The notes beneath the pieces were generated by a model. It ran no database searches. It was given only the letters and a program-made list of their open reading frames with translations, and was not told the origin of the DNA. From assembly GCF_002929805.1 (NCBI RefSeq), contig NZ_PJJM01000100.1, positions 92,617 through 156,616 on the forward strand: a stretch of DNA of 64,000 nt, given 5' to 3'. Shown here piece after piece: positions 28,431-37,245 of the stretch; within the stretch, counting starts at the first letter, position 1, and every line of letters begins with the position of its first letter. A program made the translations under genes and the position numbers. This DNA is from Cryobacterium sp. Y50 (GTDB taxonomy: Bacteria > Actinomycetota > Actinomycetes > Actinomycetales > Microbacteriaceae).

Positions 28431-29750
28431 CTATCCGGCAGCGACCGCACTCTTGAGAGCTGCGACGAAGCCTTCGGCGGCCTGGGCGGGGGTGGCCTGC
28501 CCGAACAGAACCTGTTCGGTGAATGGCGATAGCAATCCCTCCATGGCGCTGGCCCCGGCGGGAGTGACGGATTCAACCTCACCGATGTCGTCGGCCAGAT
28601 TGTCTAAGAACTCCACCACGGCAACGTCGTTCGGGGAGAGATTCGCCTTGATGTGCTCCCGGATCTTCTCATTGGCCGGTACGCCACGCTCGGTGAGCAT
28701 GATGTCTCCCGCGGTTTCGCTGTTGGCGAGGTAGTCAAGAAAGAGCGCAGCTTCGGCGGGATGTTCGGTGCGGCTCGACACCGACCAGAACATGCTCGTC
28801 TTGTAATATGCGGAACCGTCGGCGCCGCCATCCGGTGTCGGTACGCGCATGATCTGAAGCGGCGCGCCGCTCGAATCCGCGAGGGCGGTCAATTGGCTAT
28901 TCCACCATGTGCCCATGCCTGCGCGATTGGTCGCCGTCATCGATTCGGCCTGACCCGCAGTGAGCTTCTCTACGACAGTTGAAGCCGGAGGCATGACACC
29001 TTCGTCGACCATGGCGAGCATGTACTCGTACCAGTCCTGTACGGCTTCCGTCTTAATGGAAACTTCACCGTCCGTGTAGAGCGAGTCTCCGGCCTGGCGC
29101 GCCCAGGTGCGCAGGCTCCCGTCCTCGAAGCCCCAGGTCTGCACTCCGAAAACATCTCCACCGCCGCCCGCTGAGATTTGGGCGCCAAGCTGTTTGAAGT
29201 CGTCCCAGGTCCAATTTTCATCGTCCGGCAGAGGGACACCGGCCTGTTCGAATAGGTCAGGATTCACCATGATGGCCTGGCTGTTGAGTGCAGTCGGGAT
29301 GCCATAGCGCCCGCCGTCGATCTCCCCAGTTGCGAGGGCAGACTCCGGAAACTCCGACAGGTCAATCGCGTCGCCCGTGGTGTCCAAGTCGAGAAGCGCG
29401 CCGCGTTCCCCGTAGGTCGCGATGTACTTCTCATCCATCTGCATAATGTCCGGCGTGTCGTTCGCGGCTGTAGCGGTCGCGAGTTTGTCCCAGTATCCTG
29501 CCCAGTCACTGAACTGGCCCTCGATAGTGATGTTGGGGCATTCCGCTTCAAAGGCCGCGATTACCTCATTTGTTGCTGCGGTACGCAGGTCATTGCCCCA
29601 CCAAGTGAAGCTCAGTGTGACCGGCTCATCCGACAGCGTCGCTGCGTCAGACCCGACTCCGCTGCTGGCGCACGCCGACAGCAGCAGGGCAGTTGTGGCG
29701 GCGAGGGCGACGAACACGGTGGTCTTCGCGGTACAACGGTTGACTCTCAA
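28431..29750 (-). CDS. ABC sugar-binding lipoprotein 2 (operon gene 4)
   Basis: About 439 residues of a CUT1-type extracellular sugar-binding protein with signal peptide and lipobox LLLSAC. I choose a TTG start at 29750: AAAGG lies nine bases upstream and the surrounding bases align with the Shine-Dalgarno and start of the paralog at 31110, while an ATG five codons earlier lacks a ribosome site. It is roughly two-thirds identical by eye to the protein encoded at 29788-31110 (TWWGND, GYWDKLAT, DEKYI, WTWDD, TEQVLFGQATPAQAAEGF shared). Both are served by one permease pair; no ATPase is in the locus, as usual for systems using a shared MsiK-like ATPase. Confidence 0.85.
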   Translation of the reverse strand: MRVNRCTAKTTVFVALAATTALLLSACASSGVGSDAATLSDEPVTLSFTWWGNDLRTAATNEVIAAFEAECPNITIEGQFSDWAGYWDKLATATAANDTPDIMQMDEKYIATYGERGALLDLDTTGDAIDLSEFPESALATGEIDGGRYGIPTALNSQAIMVNPDLFEQAGVPLPDDENWTWDDFKQLGAQISAGGGGDVFGVQTWGFEDGSLRTWARQAGDSLYTDGEVSIKTEAVQDWYEYMLAMVDEGVMPPASTVVEKLTAGQAESMTATNRAGMGTWWNSQLTALADSSGAPLQIMRVPTPDGGADGSAYYKTSMFWSVSSRTEHPAEAALFLDYLANSETAGDIMLTERGVPANEKIREHIKANLSPNDVAVVEFLDNLADDIGEVESVTPAGASAMEGLLSPFTEQVLFGQATPAQAAEGFVAALKSAVAAG

Positions 29751-29787
29751 GGTGAAACCTTTCAATGCGAATCGGGAGCGGTTGTTG

Positions 29788-31110
29788 CTAGGCAGCTGCG
29801 ATGGACGCTGACAGATCCTTAATGAAGCCCTCGGCCGCCTGGGCGGGAGTTGCCTGACCGAACAGGACCTGCTCGGTGTACTGCTTGAGCAAGGAGTCGA
29901 CTGCGCTTCCGCCGGGCGGGGTCAGCGCCGGTGCGTCTCCGACGACGTCGGCCAGGTCGTCGAGGAACGCCACGACGGCTTTGTCGGTTTCGGAGAGGTT
30001 CGGCTCAATGTAGGCGCGGATCTTCTCGTTCGCCGACACGCCGCGGTCAGTGCCCAGAAGGTCGGCTGCTTCCTCGGTGTTCAGCATGTAGTCGAGGAAC
30101 AATGCCGCCTCGGCTGGGTACTCCGTGCGGCTCGACACCGACCAGTACATGGACGGCTTGTAGTATGCCGATCCCTCTTCCGCATCGGCCGTTGTCGGAA
30201 TGCGCAGGAGTTCCATGGGCGTCCCGCTGGCATCCGTCAGAGCCGTGAGCTGGCTGTTCCACCACGGACCGAAGGCTGCGGTGTTCGTTGCCGTGAAAGA
30301 CTCGGCGAGACCAGCGTTCTGCTTTTCAACCGTGCTCGACGGCGGCGGCGTCACGCCCGATGTCGTCATGCCCTTTAAGTACGTCCACCACTCCGTCAAA
30401 GTTTCGACCGAGACGCTGACCTCGCCTTCATCGTTGTAGAGGTCTTCGCCGTGCTGTCGTGCGAAGTTCTTCAGGTCGCCGTCGCTGAATCCCCAGGACT
30501 GCACTCCGAACACGTTTCCGCCACCCGATGCTGACACAGCAGCGCCGGCCTCAGAGAGGTCATCCCAGGTCCACGACTCGTCGTCGGGCATCGCCACACC
30601 GGCGGCCGCCAATAACACCGGGTTCGCCATCATGGAGTAACTCGTGAGGCCGACGGGAATGCCGTACAGGGCCCCATCCATCGTTCCTGTGGAAATTGCC
30701 GAGTCGGGAAATTCGGACAGGTCGATGGCATCGCCAAGTTCGTTCAGGGCGAGGAGTGCGCCGCGCCCCCCGTAGGTGCTAATGTACTTTTCGTCCATCT
30801 GGATGATGTCCGGGGAATCGTTAGCGGCCGTCTCTGTCGCCAGCTTGTCCCAGTACCCGCCGAAGTCGGTGAACTGCGGCTGAATGGTGATGTTGGGATA
30901 CTCCGCTTCGAAAGCCGCGATGACGTCTTCAGTCGCAGCCGTGCGCACATCGTTGCCCCACCACGTGAAGCGGAGGGTGACTGGGTCTTCGGAAAGCTCG
31001 GCCGTGGGTGGCGTGCTCCCTCCGCCTGCGCAGGCGGACAGCGCCAATGCTGCCGCAGCGGCGATCCCTATCAGACCGGTCGCCTTGCGTCCGACTCGAG
31101 TGCCTCTCAT
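29788..31110 (-). CDS. ABC sugar-binding lipoprotein 1 (operon gene 3)
   Basis: A 440-residue family-1 sugar-binding protein. The signal peptide ends in LALSAC, lipid-anchoring it outside. The ATG at 31110 is preceded by AAAGGAAA at ideal spacing; upstream ATGs are not used. It lies directly after the permease genes, the normal place for the importer's binding protein, and is followed by a close paralog, suggesting a tandem duplication with divergence of ligand preference. Tryptophan-rich ligand-site segments (SWTWDD, SWGFSDGD, MYWSVSS) fit stacking against sugar rings. Confidence 0.88.
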   Translation of the reverse strand: MRGTRVGRKATGLIGIAAAAALALSACAGGGSTPPTAELSEDPVTLRFTWWGNDVRTAATEDVIAAFEAEYPNITIQPQFTDFGGYWDKLATETAANDSPDIIQMDEKYISTYGGRGALLALNELGDAIDLSEFPDSAISTGTMDGALYGIPVGLTSYSMMANPVLLAAAGVAMPDDESWTWDDLSEAGAAVSASGGGNVFGVQSWGFSDGDLKNFARQHGEDLYNDEGEVSVSVETLTEWWTYLKGMTTSGVTPPPSSTVEKQNAGLAESFTATNTAAFGPWWNSQLTALTDASGTPMELLRIPTTADAEEGSAYYKPSMYWSVSSRTEYPAEAALFLDYMLNTEEAADLLGTDRGVSANEKIRAYIEPNLSETDKAVVAFLDDLADVVGDAPALTPPGGSAVDSLLKQYTEQVLFGQATPAQAAEGFIKDLSASIAAA

Positions 31111-31129
31111 TGTGTTTCCTTTCATGGGA

Positions 31130-32068
31130 TTACTTGCCCCCGGTTGTTGAAATACCGGCAATCAGGAATCGCTGGCCAAACAGGAAGATCAGGAAGATGG
31201 GAATTAGCGACACCACGCTCATCGCGAAGAGCGGACCCCAGGACGTGGCCGACGTCGCGTCCATGAACGCGCGCAGCGCGAGCGGAACGGTGTACATCTC
31301 CGGTTTCGTCAGATACAGAAGCTGGCTGAAGAAGTCGTTCCAGGTCCAGATGAAGGTGAAGATAGCCGTTGTGGCCAACGCCGGCGTCATGAGCGGCAGC
31401 ATGATCTGCGCAAAGATACGCGGATGCCCACAGCCATCCAATCGTGCCGCCTCATCGAGTTCTCGAGGGATGCCTCGAATGAACTGCACCATCAGAAAGA
31501 CAAAGAATGCGTCCGTCGCCAGGATTTTCGGCAGAATTAGCGGGATGAAGGTATTTACCCAGCCCAGCTGGCTGAACATGATGTACTGCGGCACGATAAT
31601 CACGTGAATCGGAAGCATGATCGTGGTGAGCATCACGACGAACCACCCCCGCTTACCGGAGAATTTCAGCCGGGCGAAGGCGTACGCCGCCATCGAGCAC
31701 GAGACCAGATTTCCCACGATGCAGCCCACCACGACTAGGGTGGAATTCAGTAGGAAGACGCTGAACGGGCTCGAGAGTGTCGTCCAGCCGTCGGAATAGT
31801 TGCTGAACTCGAGGTTGCTGATCACGAGGCCCGGATTGCGGAAGATCTCGTCGGTCGGTCGCAGGGAACTGACCACCAGCCACAGCACCGGATAGAGCAT
31901 GACTAGACCGGTCAGCGTGAGCATGATGTGCTTGAGCACCGCCTTGCGGGTGCTTCGGCCGCTCGCCCGCTTGAGCGCCTTCCGATTGCCGCGGGCAACT
32001 GGCCCCGAGCGAACGTCCGGGAGATGCTTGGCCTGGTCTGCGGCGGGACGGGTCTGTGTGTCAGTCAT
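31130..32068 (-). CDS. ABC sugar permease, MalG type (operon gene 2)
   Basis: A 312-residue inner-membrane permease with six hydrophobic segments and the EAA docking loop ELDEAARLDGCGHPRIFAQIMLPLM, as in MalG. The ATG at 32068 overlaps the end of the MalF-type gene by eight bases. N-terminal 40 residues are basic and cytoplasmic. Confidence 0.92.
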   Translation of the reverse strand: MTDTQTRPAADQAKHLPDVRSGPVARGNRKALKRASGRSTRKAVLKHIMLTLTGLVMLYPVLWLVVSSLRPTDEIFRNPGLVISNLEFSNYSDGWTTLSSPFSVFLLNSTLVVVGCIVGNLVSCSMAAYAFARLKFSGKRGWFVVMLTTIMLPIHVIIVPQYIMFSQLGWVNTFIPLILPKILATDAFFVFLMVQFIRGIPRELDEAARLDGCGHPRIFAQIMLPLMTPALATTAIFTFIWTWNDFFSQLLYLTKPEMYTVPLALRAFMDATSATSWGPLFAMSVVSLIPIFLIFLFGQRFLIAGISTTGGK

Positions 32069-32993
32069 CGTAGAACACCCAATACTTTGAGGCCCAAAAA
32101 TTGATCGCGGTGAACACACCGATGATCAGGAGCAGGAACCAGGCCATCGCCGAGGCGTAACCCATGTCGAAATTCGCGAATCCCCTGTTATAGAGGTACA
32201 GGGTGTAGAAGAGCGTCGAATCAGCGGGGCCGCCGTTACCCCCGGAAATGATGAACGCCTGCGTGAATGATTGGAACGCGTGGATAATCTGCAGGACGAG
32301 ATTGAAAAAGATGATGGGCGTGAGCAGCGGCAAGGTGATCCGAAGGAATCGCTGCCATTTGCTCGCGCCGTCGACCTCAGCGGCCTCAAGGTACATTTGC
32401 GGCACTTGGCGCAGACCGGCGAGGAAGATGACCATCGGTGCTCCGAAAGTCCAAACGTTGAGGATGATCAGAGTAGACAGCGCCGTGGACGGGTCGGAGA
32501 TCCACCCGTGCCCCTCTGCCCCAAAGAGCCCGATGAACACGTTCACGAGTCCTTGCGTACCGAATACCTGTTTCCAGAGCACGGCAATTGCCACGCTGGA
32601 GCCGAGCAGTGACGGCAGGTAGAACACGGAACGATAGAACGACAGACCTCGAAGACCACGGTTCAGGACGACGGCAAGCGCCAGGGCCAGCCCCAGCTGC
32701 ACGGGCACTGAAACGAACACATAGACGAACGTGACGCCGAGGGAGTTATGGAGTCGTTCGTCTCCCAGCATCCGCTCGAAATTGCCGAAGCCGATGATTT
32801 CCGGCGGCTGCAACAAGTTGTATTTGGTGAAGGAGAGATAAAGCGAGGCGAGCATGGGACCCACAGTGATAATCGCGAGTCCTAGAAACCAGGGCAGCAG
32901 AAACAGGTACGCAGCCTTGTTCTCGTTCTTCTCCTTCGAACTACCAGCGACCTTCCTGTGGCCGATCGTGCGCAGCTCACCCAGGGCGCTCAT
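32061..32993 (-). CDS. ABC sugar permease, MalF type (operon gene 1)
   Basis: A 310-residue permease with six hydrophobic segments and the EAA loop LEAAEVDGASKWQRFLRITLPLL. GAGGAAG precedes the ATG at 32993; a longer frame is rejected. It is the first gene of the leftward nine-gene operon ending at 22879. The 310-base gap to the divergent LacI gene holds a CG-centred operator at 33099-33112, about 105 bases upstream, so the importer and the catabolic genes should be repressed by that LacI. Confidence 0.92.
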   Translation of the reverse strand: MSALGELRTIGHRKVAGSSKEKNENKAAYLFLLPWFLGLAIITVGPMLASLYLSFTKYNLLQPPEIIGFGNFERMLGDERLHNSLGVTFVYVFVSVPVQLGLALALAVVLNRGLRGLSFYRSVFYLPSLLGSSVAIAVLWKQVFGTQGLVNVFIGLFGAEGHGWISDPSTALSTLIILNVWTFGAPMVIFLAGLRQVPQMYLEAAEVDGASKWQRFLRITLPLLTPIIFFNLVLQIIHAFQSFTQAFIISGGNGGPADSTLFYTLYLYNRGFANFDMGYASAMAWFLLLIIGVFTAINFWASKYWVFYDD

Positions 32994-33098
32994 GCGGAGC
33001 TTCCTCGGGAAAGCCGTTGTGTGTACCCGCGGATGTCGTGGGTCGTAATGCGATGCACCGGCGCACCTCCTTGGCAATCGTCTTTGATGTCCGAATTG

Positions 33099-33112
33099 GG
33101 AAAGCGTTATCC
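33099..33112. promoter_or_regulatory. LacI-type operator in front of the nine-gene operon
   Basis: GGAAAGCGTTATCC is a CG-centred near-palindrome closely matching the sites at 34404-34430 and 35983-35998. It is the likely binding site of the LacI regulator encoded next to it. Confidence 0.7.
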
Positions 33113-33303
33113 GTCTCCTGCTACTTGTTTATCATCAGTTCCCGCTTGGCGCAAACAAATTGCCGAACCCCGGCCCATTTTTCTCGCAGAACGGGCAATA
33201 ATTCTCCCTACCGAGTTGGCCAAGGCTAGCGAGCCGCGCGACAATTTCGGAATAGGCTTTCCATAACATCCGCACGCTGCGGGGGAGACCGGAGGACGAA
33301 CCA

Positions 33304-34344
33304 ATGAATAGTCGACCCAGCGCATCACCCGCCACACTGCAGGACGTCGCTCGCGAGGCTGGCGTGTCTCTCGCGACAGCATCCCGCTCTCTCAACGGCA
33401 GCGTGCGCAAAGTGCACGACGATTACCGGCAGCGCGTGCTCGAGGCCGCAGCGCGCCTGAACTACAGTCCCAACCTTTCCGCACAGGCCGTGGCAAAGGG
33501 TGCTTCTTCCACCGTTGCCCTCCTGGTCAGCGACATTGCGGACCCCTACTTTTCCTCCATCGCTGCGGGGGTGATCCGCGCCGCGGAGGCGAAGGGCCTC
33601 ATCGTCACCATGGCGGCAACGGCACGCAGCAGCGTACGGGAACTGGAGTTGGTGCGAGCCTTGCGCGGGCAACGTCCTCAGGTGATCATTTTGACCGGCA
33701 GCCGACTGGAGGGGCCGCCTGCGCACGATGCTCTGGTCGCGGAATTGCAGGCATTCATCAACACGGGTGGGCGCGTCGTGTTGATCAGTCAGCGCGAACT
33801 GCCCTTCAGTACCGTCGTCGTCGACAACTACCTGGGCGCTCGAGCGTTGGCCAACAGCCTCGTTGAGCAGGGATATCGCCGATTCGCTGCCATCGGTGGG
33901 GCGCGCGCCCTCATGACATCGACCGATCGGTTGTCGGGATTTGCCGACGGCCTCGCCGAACACGGAATTGCCATTCACCCCAACCACGTCGCCAGGGCCG
34001 AGTTCACGCGCGACGGCGGCTACACTGCGGGCCAGCACCTTCTGGCCACCGGAATCACAGGCGTTCAGTTGGTCTTCGCCGTAAACGATGTTATGGCTAT
34101 CGGGGCGATGTCAGCTTTTCGGGACGGCGGTTTGGCCGTTCCTGAATCAATCGCAGTGGCTGGATTTGACGACATCTCCACGGCACGAGACGTCACGCCA
34201 GCACTGACCACCGTTCGCGTCCCCTTGGAGGAACTGGGCTCCCGCGCCGTCGAGCTTGCCTTTTCCGAGTCAGATTCGCCGGCTAACGACGTCGTCACCG
34301 TGGGCACGACGGTCGTTCTGCGCGAAAGCTCGCCCGCGATCTGA
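33304..34344 (+). CDS. LacI-family regulator of the pectin/oligosaccharide locus
   Basis: A 346-residue LacI protein: helix-turn-helix at about residues 9-30 (TLQDVAREAGVSLATASRSL), hinge NLSAQAVAKG, sensor domain LLVSDIADPYFSS and FAVNDVMAIGAM. GGAGGACG precedes the ATG. It sits between the divergent nine-gene import operon and the pectate lyase gene. Three similar operators within 3 kb (33099, 34404/34419, 35983) suggest it is the local repressor of all three units. The inducer is probably an oligogalacturonide or another product of the secreted lyase. Confidence 0.87.
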   Translation: MNSRPSASPATLQDVAREAGVSLATASRSLNGSVRKVHDDYRQRVLEAAARLNYSPNLSAQAVAKGASSTVALLVSDIADPYFSSIAAGVIRAAEAKGLIVTMAATARSSVRELELVRALRGQRPQVIILTGSRLEGPPAHDALVAELQAFINTGGRVVLISQRELPFSTVVVDNYLGARALANSLVEQGYRRFAAIGGARALMTSTDRLSGFADGLAEHGIAIHPNHVARAEFTRDGGYTAGQHLLATGITGVQLVFAVNDVMAIGAMSAFRDGGLAVPESIAVAGFDDISTARDVTPALTTVRVPLEELGSRAVELAFSESDSPANDVVTVGTTVVLRESSPAI

Positions 34345-34371
34345 CGACGGCCGGCGCACCACCCTCGTCTC

Positions 34372-34430
34372 TTGACATCCTCCGCTAGCACTTCTAGGCT
34401 CGGGAAAACGCTTTCTCAGAAAGCGTTTTC
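34372..34430 (+). promoter_or_regulatory. Pectate lyase promoter with tandem LacI operators
   Basis: A -35 TTGACA (34372-34377) and a -10 TAGGCT (34395-34400) are 17 bases apart. Four bases after the -10 come two mirror-image operators, GAAAACGCTTTC (34404-34415) and GAAAGCGTTTTC (34419-34430), separated by TCA. A repressor bound there would cover the transcription start. Confidence 0.8.
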
Positions 34431-34454
34431 TCAACGAAGAGGAGCTTGTTACAG

Positions 34455-35813
34455 ATGCATAAGGCAGGAATAACAGCATTACTCGCGGTCGGTTTGACCG
34501 CCGTATCGATCACTGGCCCGACCTACGCCGGACCGTCAGAAGAGCCGGGCGACCGCGCACCAGCACCCGCCGCCGCGCACCATGACCTCGGCCAGCAGGT
34601 CCTGGGTGCGAACGACGGCTGGGCCTCCGCCGAAGGCGGAACAACAGGAGGCTCCGCCGCCACCGCAGAAAATGTCTACCGAGTAAGCACCTGGCAGGGC
34701 CTGCGCGAGGCTCTCGGTGGCAACGACGCACGCGGCGACACGACGCCTCGCATCGTCTACCTCGACGGCACGGTAAACGCCAACGAAGCGGCCGACGGCA
34801 CGCTACTCACGTGCGCCGACTACTCCGACCCCGCCTACAGCCTCGATGCCTACCTCGACCAGTACGACCCGACCAGATGGGGCGCCAATGACCCGATGGG
34901 GCCGCTCGAAGAGGCCAGGGACCGATCCAACGGTGTCCAGGACGACCAGGTGCGCCAGTACATCGGCAGTAACGTCACCCTCGTGGGCGTTGGAGACACC
35001 TCGGGCATCGTGAACGCTTCAATGACCATCCGCGGTTCCGACAACGTCATCGTGCGCAATCTGGAAATAGCGGATGCCTACGACTGCTTCCCAGCGTGGG
35101 ACCCGAACGACTCTGGCGGAAATTGGAACTCGGAATTCGACAACATCTCCATCCTGGAGTCGACCCATGTGTGGATCGACCATGTCTCCCTCAATGACGG
35201 CGAACACCTTCCAGAATTCCTGCCGACCTACTTCGGCAAGAAGTACGAGGCGCACGACGGCCTGCTCGACATCACCAACGGATCCGACCTCGTTACGTTG
35301 TCCTGGAACACTTTCACCGACCACGACAAGGTCATGCTGATCGGAAGCTCCGACAGCCGAACGACCGACCGCGGGGCACTACGGGTCACCCTGCACCACA
35401 ACCTCTTTGAAAACACCGGCCAGCGCACGCCCCGAGTGCGCTTCGGCCAGGTGCACATCTACAACAACTACTACAACGAAACAAACGAGGGCGGCTACTA
35501 CCAGTACGGCTGGGGCGCCGGCAAGGAGTCTGAAATTCTGGCCGAGAACAACTTTTTTGAACTCGGAGATGGGATAGATGCATCCGCTGTCATCCATAAT
35601 TGGGGCGGCACCATGCTCGAAGAAAGCGGCTCCTTCGTGAATGGTGCGTCACTGCACCACCAGGTCGACCTGCTCGCCGCATACAACGCCGACGCTGACA
35701 CCATTCTGGGCGACTCGGTCACTTGGGACGCCACGCATCACGAGCGCATCGAGCCCACCCAGACCGTTCCGCAGCGGGTCCTGAAGAACGCTGGCTCCGG
35801 CACCCTCCAGTAA
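34455..35813 (+). CDS. Secreted pectate lyase, polysaccharide lyase family 1
   Basis: A 452-residue exported protein with a signal peptide (about residues 1-27, ending near TYAG) and a proline/alanine-rich linker. The parallel beta-helix lyase domain shows VWIDHVSL, DGLLDITNGSDLVTLSWN with calcium-site acids, and HHNLFENTGQRTPRVRFGQVHIYNNYY with the catalytic arginine of the PRVR motif; these are the core blocks of PL1. It cleaves de-esterified pectin by calcium-dependent beta-elimination outside the cell. GGAG lies upstream of the ATG. Products could enter by the neighbouring importer and feed the uronate pathway at 6.6-20.8 kb. Confidence 0.92.
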   Translation: MHKAGITALLAVGLTAVSITGPTYAGPSEEPGDRAPAPAAAHHDLGQQVLGANDGWASAEGGTTGGSAATAENVYRVSTWQGLREALGGNDARGDTTPRIVYLDGTVNANEAADGTLLTCADYSDPAYSLDAYLDQYDPTRWGANDPMGPLEEARDRSNGVQDDQVRQYIGSNVTLVGVGDTSGIVNASMTIRGSDNVIVRNLEIADAYDCFPAWDPNDSGGNWNSEFDNISILESTHVWIDHVSLNDGEHLPEFLPTYFGKKYEAHDGLLDITNGSDLVTLSWNTFTDHDKVMLIGSSDSRTTDRGALRVTLHHNLFENTGQRTPRVRFGQVHIYNNYYNETNEGGYYQYGWGAGKESEILAENNFFELGDGIDASAVIHNWGGTMLEESGSFVNGASLHHQVDLLAAYNADADTILGDSVTWDATHHERIEPTQTVPQRVLKNAGSGTLQ

Positions 35814-35951
35814 TTTTCACTCGCCCGAATTTGTCGGCCGATGGACGGGTCGCGGCCGTGACTTCCCTGAAGAATCACGACTGCGACCCCCCGCAGAGTT
35901 GCAGTACCTTCGAAAACTACGTTCTCGATTACCCGCAGGCTCCTCTCCACA

Positions 35952-35998
35952 TTGCGGCAATCACAACCACGCTCTAGAGTATGGGTAATCGCTTTCCC
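35952..35998 (+). promoter_or_regulatory. Promoter and LacI operator of the Gfo/Idh-DUF993 operon
   Basis: A -35-like TTGCGG (35952-35957) and a -10-like TAGAGT (35975-35980) are 17 bases apart. The palindrome GGGTAATCGCTTTCCC (35983-35998) follows directly, the same arrangement as in front of the pectate lyase. The rest of 35814-36063 holds nothing else I can identify. Confidence 0.65.
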
Positions 35999-36063
35999 AC
36001 TCACCAGTGCGGCAGAGCAAACCTTCTCGGCCCCGTACACTCCCCAAAAGAAAGAGCTTTCCC

Positions 36064-37245
36064 GTGTCAGAGACGACAATCGGCATCATCATGAACGGCG
36101 CCACCGGGCGCATGGGCTATCGCCAGCACCTTGTGCGCTCAATCCTCGCCATCCGCGAGCAAGGCGGCGTACTGCTGGAGAGTGGCGACCGAGTGCAGGT
36201 CGAGCCGATCCTGGTGGGGCGCAACGAGAAGACCCTCAAAGAGCTCGCCGCCAAACACGGCATCGAGCACTACACCACCAACCTCGACGAGGCCCTCGTC
36301 GACCCGCGCTGGCAGATCTACGCCGACTTTTTGGTGACCAAAGCCCGAGCCTCCGCACTCCGCCGGGCCATCGCGGCCGGCAAGGCGATTTACACCGAAA
36401 AACCCACCGCCGAGACCTTTGAAGAGGCCCTCGAATTGGCTGCCCTCGCCCAGGCCGCCGGAGTGAAGAACGGCGTCGTGCACGACAAGCTCTACCTGCC
36501 CGGCCTGCAGAAACTCAAGCGCCTCATCGACTCCGGCTACTTCGGCCGCATTCTGAGCGTGCGTGGCGAATTCGGCTATTGGGTGTTTGAGGGCGACTGG
36601 CAGCCGTCCCAGCGGCCCAGCTGGAACTACCGCAAACAAGACGGCGGCGGAATCATCGTGGACATGTTCCCGCACTGGAACTACGTGCTGGAAAACCTGT
36701 TCGGCCGCGTCGAGTCGGTCTATACGCAGGCATCCACTCATATTCCGCTGCGTATCGACGAGAGCGGCGACCCCTACGAGGCCACGAGCGACGACTCCGC
36801 GTATGCCATCTTCGAAATCGAGGGCGGCATCGTCGCCCAGCTCAACTCGAGTTGGACCGTGCGCGTCAACCGCGACGAGCTCGTCGAATTTCAGGTCGAT
36901 GGCACGCTCGGCAGCGCCGTCGTTGGCCTGTTCGGCTGCAAAATCCAGCCGCGCAACGCCACTCCCAAGCCGGTGTGGAACCCCGACCTCGCCGAAACCC
37001 ACGACTACTCGACCGACTGGCTCGAGGTGCCAGACAACGACGTCTTTGAGAACGGCTTCAAGACCCAGTGGGAGCAATTCATCCGCTACGTTGTCGAGGA
37101 CGGCCCCAACGAATTCGACCTGCTCTCCGGCGCCCGCGGCGTGCAGCTCGCCGAGCAGGGTCTGGTGAGTTCCGCGACCGGTCGCCGCATCGATCTGCCG
37201 CTCGTCACCCTGCCCGTCGTCGCAGCGAGCCTCGTCCAGTCATGA
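36064..37245 (+). CDS. Gfo/Idh/MocA-family dehydrogenase
   Basis: A 393-residue family member. The N-terminus reads IGIIMNGATGRMGYRQH, a dinucleotide site closer to the dihydrodipicolinate-reductase style (GATGRMG) than to the usual GxGxxG, followed by YTEKPTAETFEEA with the EKP lysine and a GGIIVDMFPHWNYVLENL helix. The start is a GTG at 36064 with a weak ribosome site. It heads a three-gene operon with DUF993 and TIM-barrel proteins joined by four-base overlaps. This trio recurs in actinobacterial sugar loci in my recollection; the reaction is not known to me. Confidence 0.83.
   Translation: MSETTIGIIMNGATGRMGYRQHLVRSILAIREQGGVLLESGDRVQVEPILVGRNEKTLKELAAKHGIEHYTTNLDEALVDPRWQIYADFLVTKARASALRRAIAAGKAIYTEKPTAETFEEALELAALAQAAGVKNGVVHDKLYLPGLQKLKRLIDSGYFGRILSVRGEFGYWVFEGDWQPSQRPSWNYRKQDGGGIIVDMFPHWNYVLENLFGRVESVYTQASTHIPLRIDESGDPYEATSDDSAYAIFEIEGGIVAQLNSSWTVRVNRDELVEFQVDGTLGSAVVGLFGCKIQPRNATPKPVWNPDLAETHDYSTDWLEVPDNDVFENGFKTQWEQFIRYVVEDGPNEFDLLSGARGVQLAEQGLVSSATGRRIDLPLVTLPVVAASLVQS

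Noticed and set aside
33247..33260. Second LacI operator (GGAATAGGCTTTCC) before the regulator
   Set aside because: It lacks the CG centre and matches the other sites poorly.
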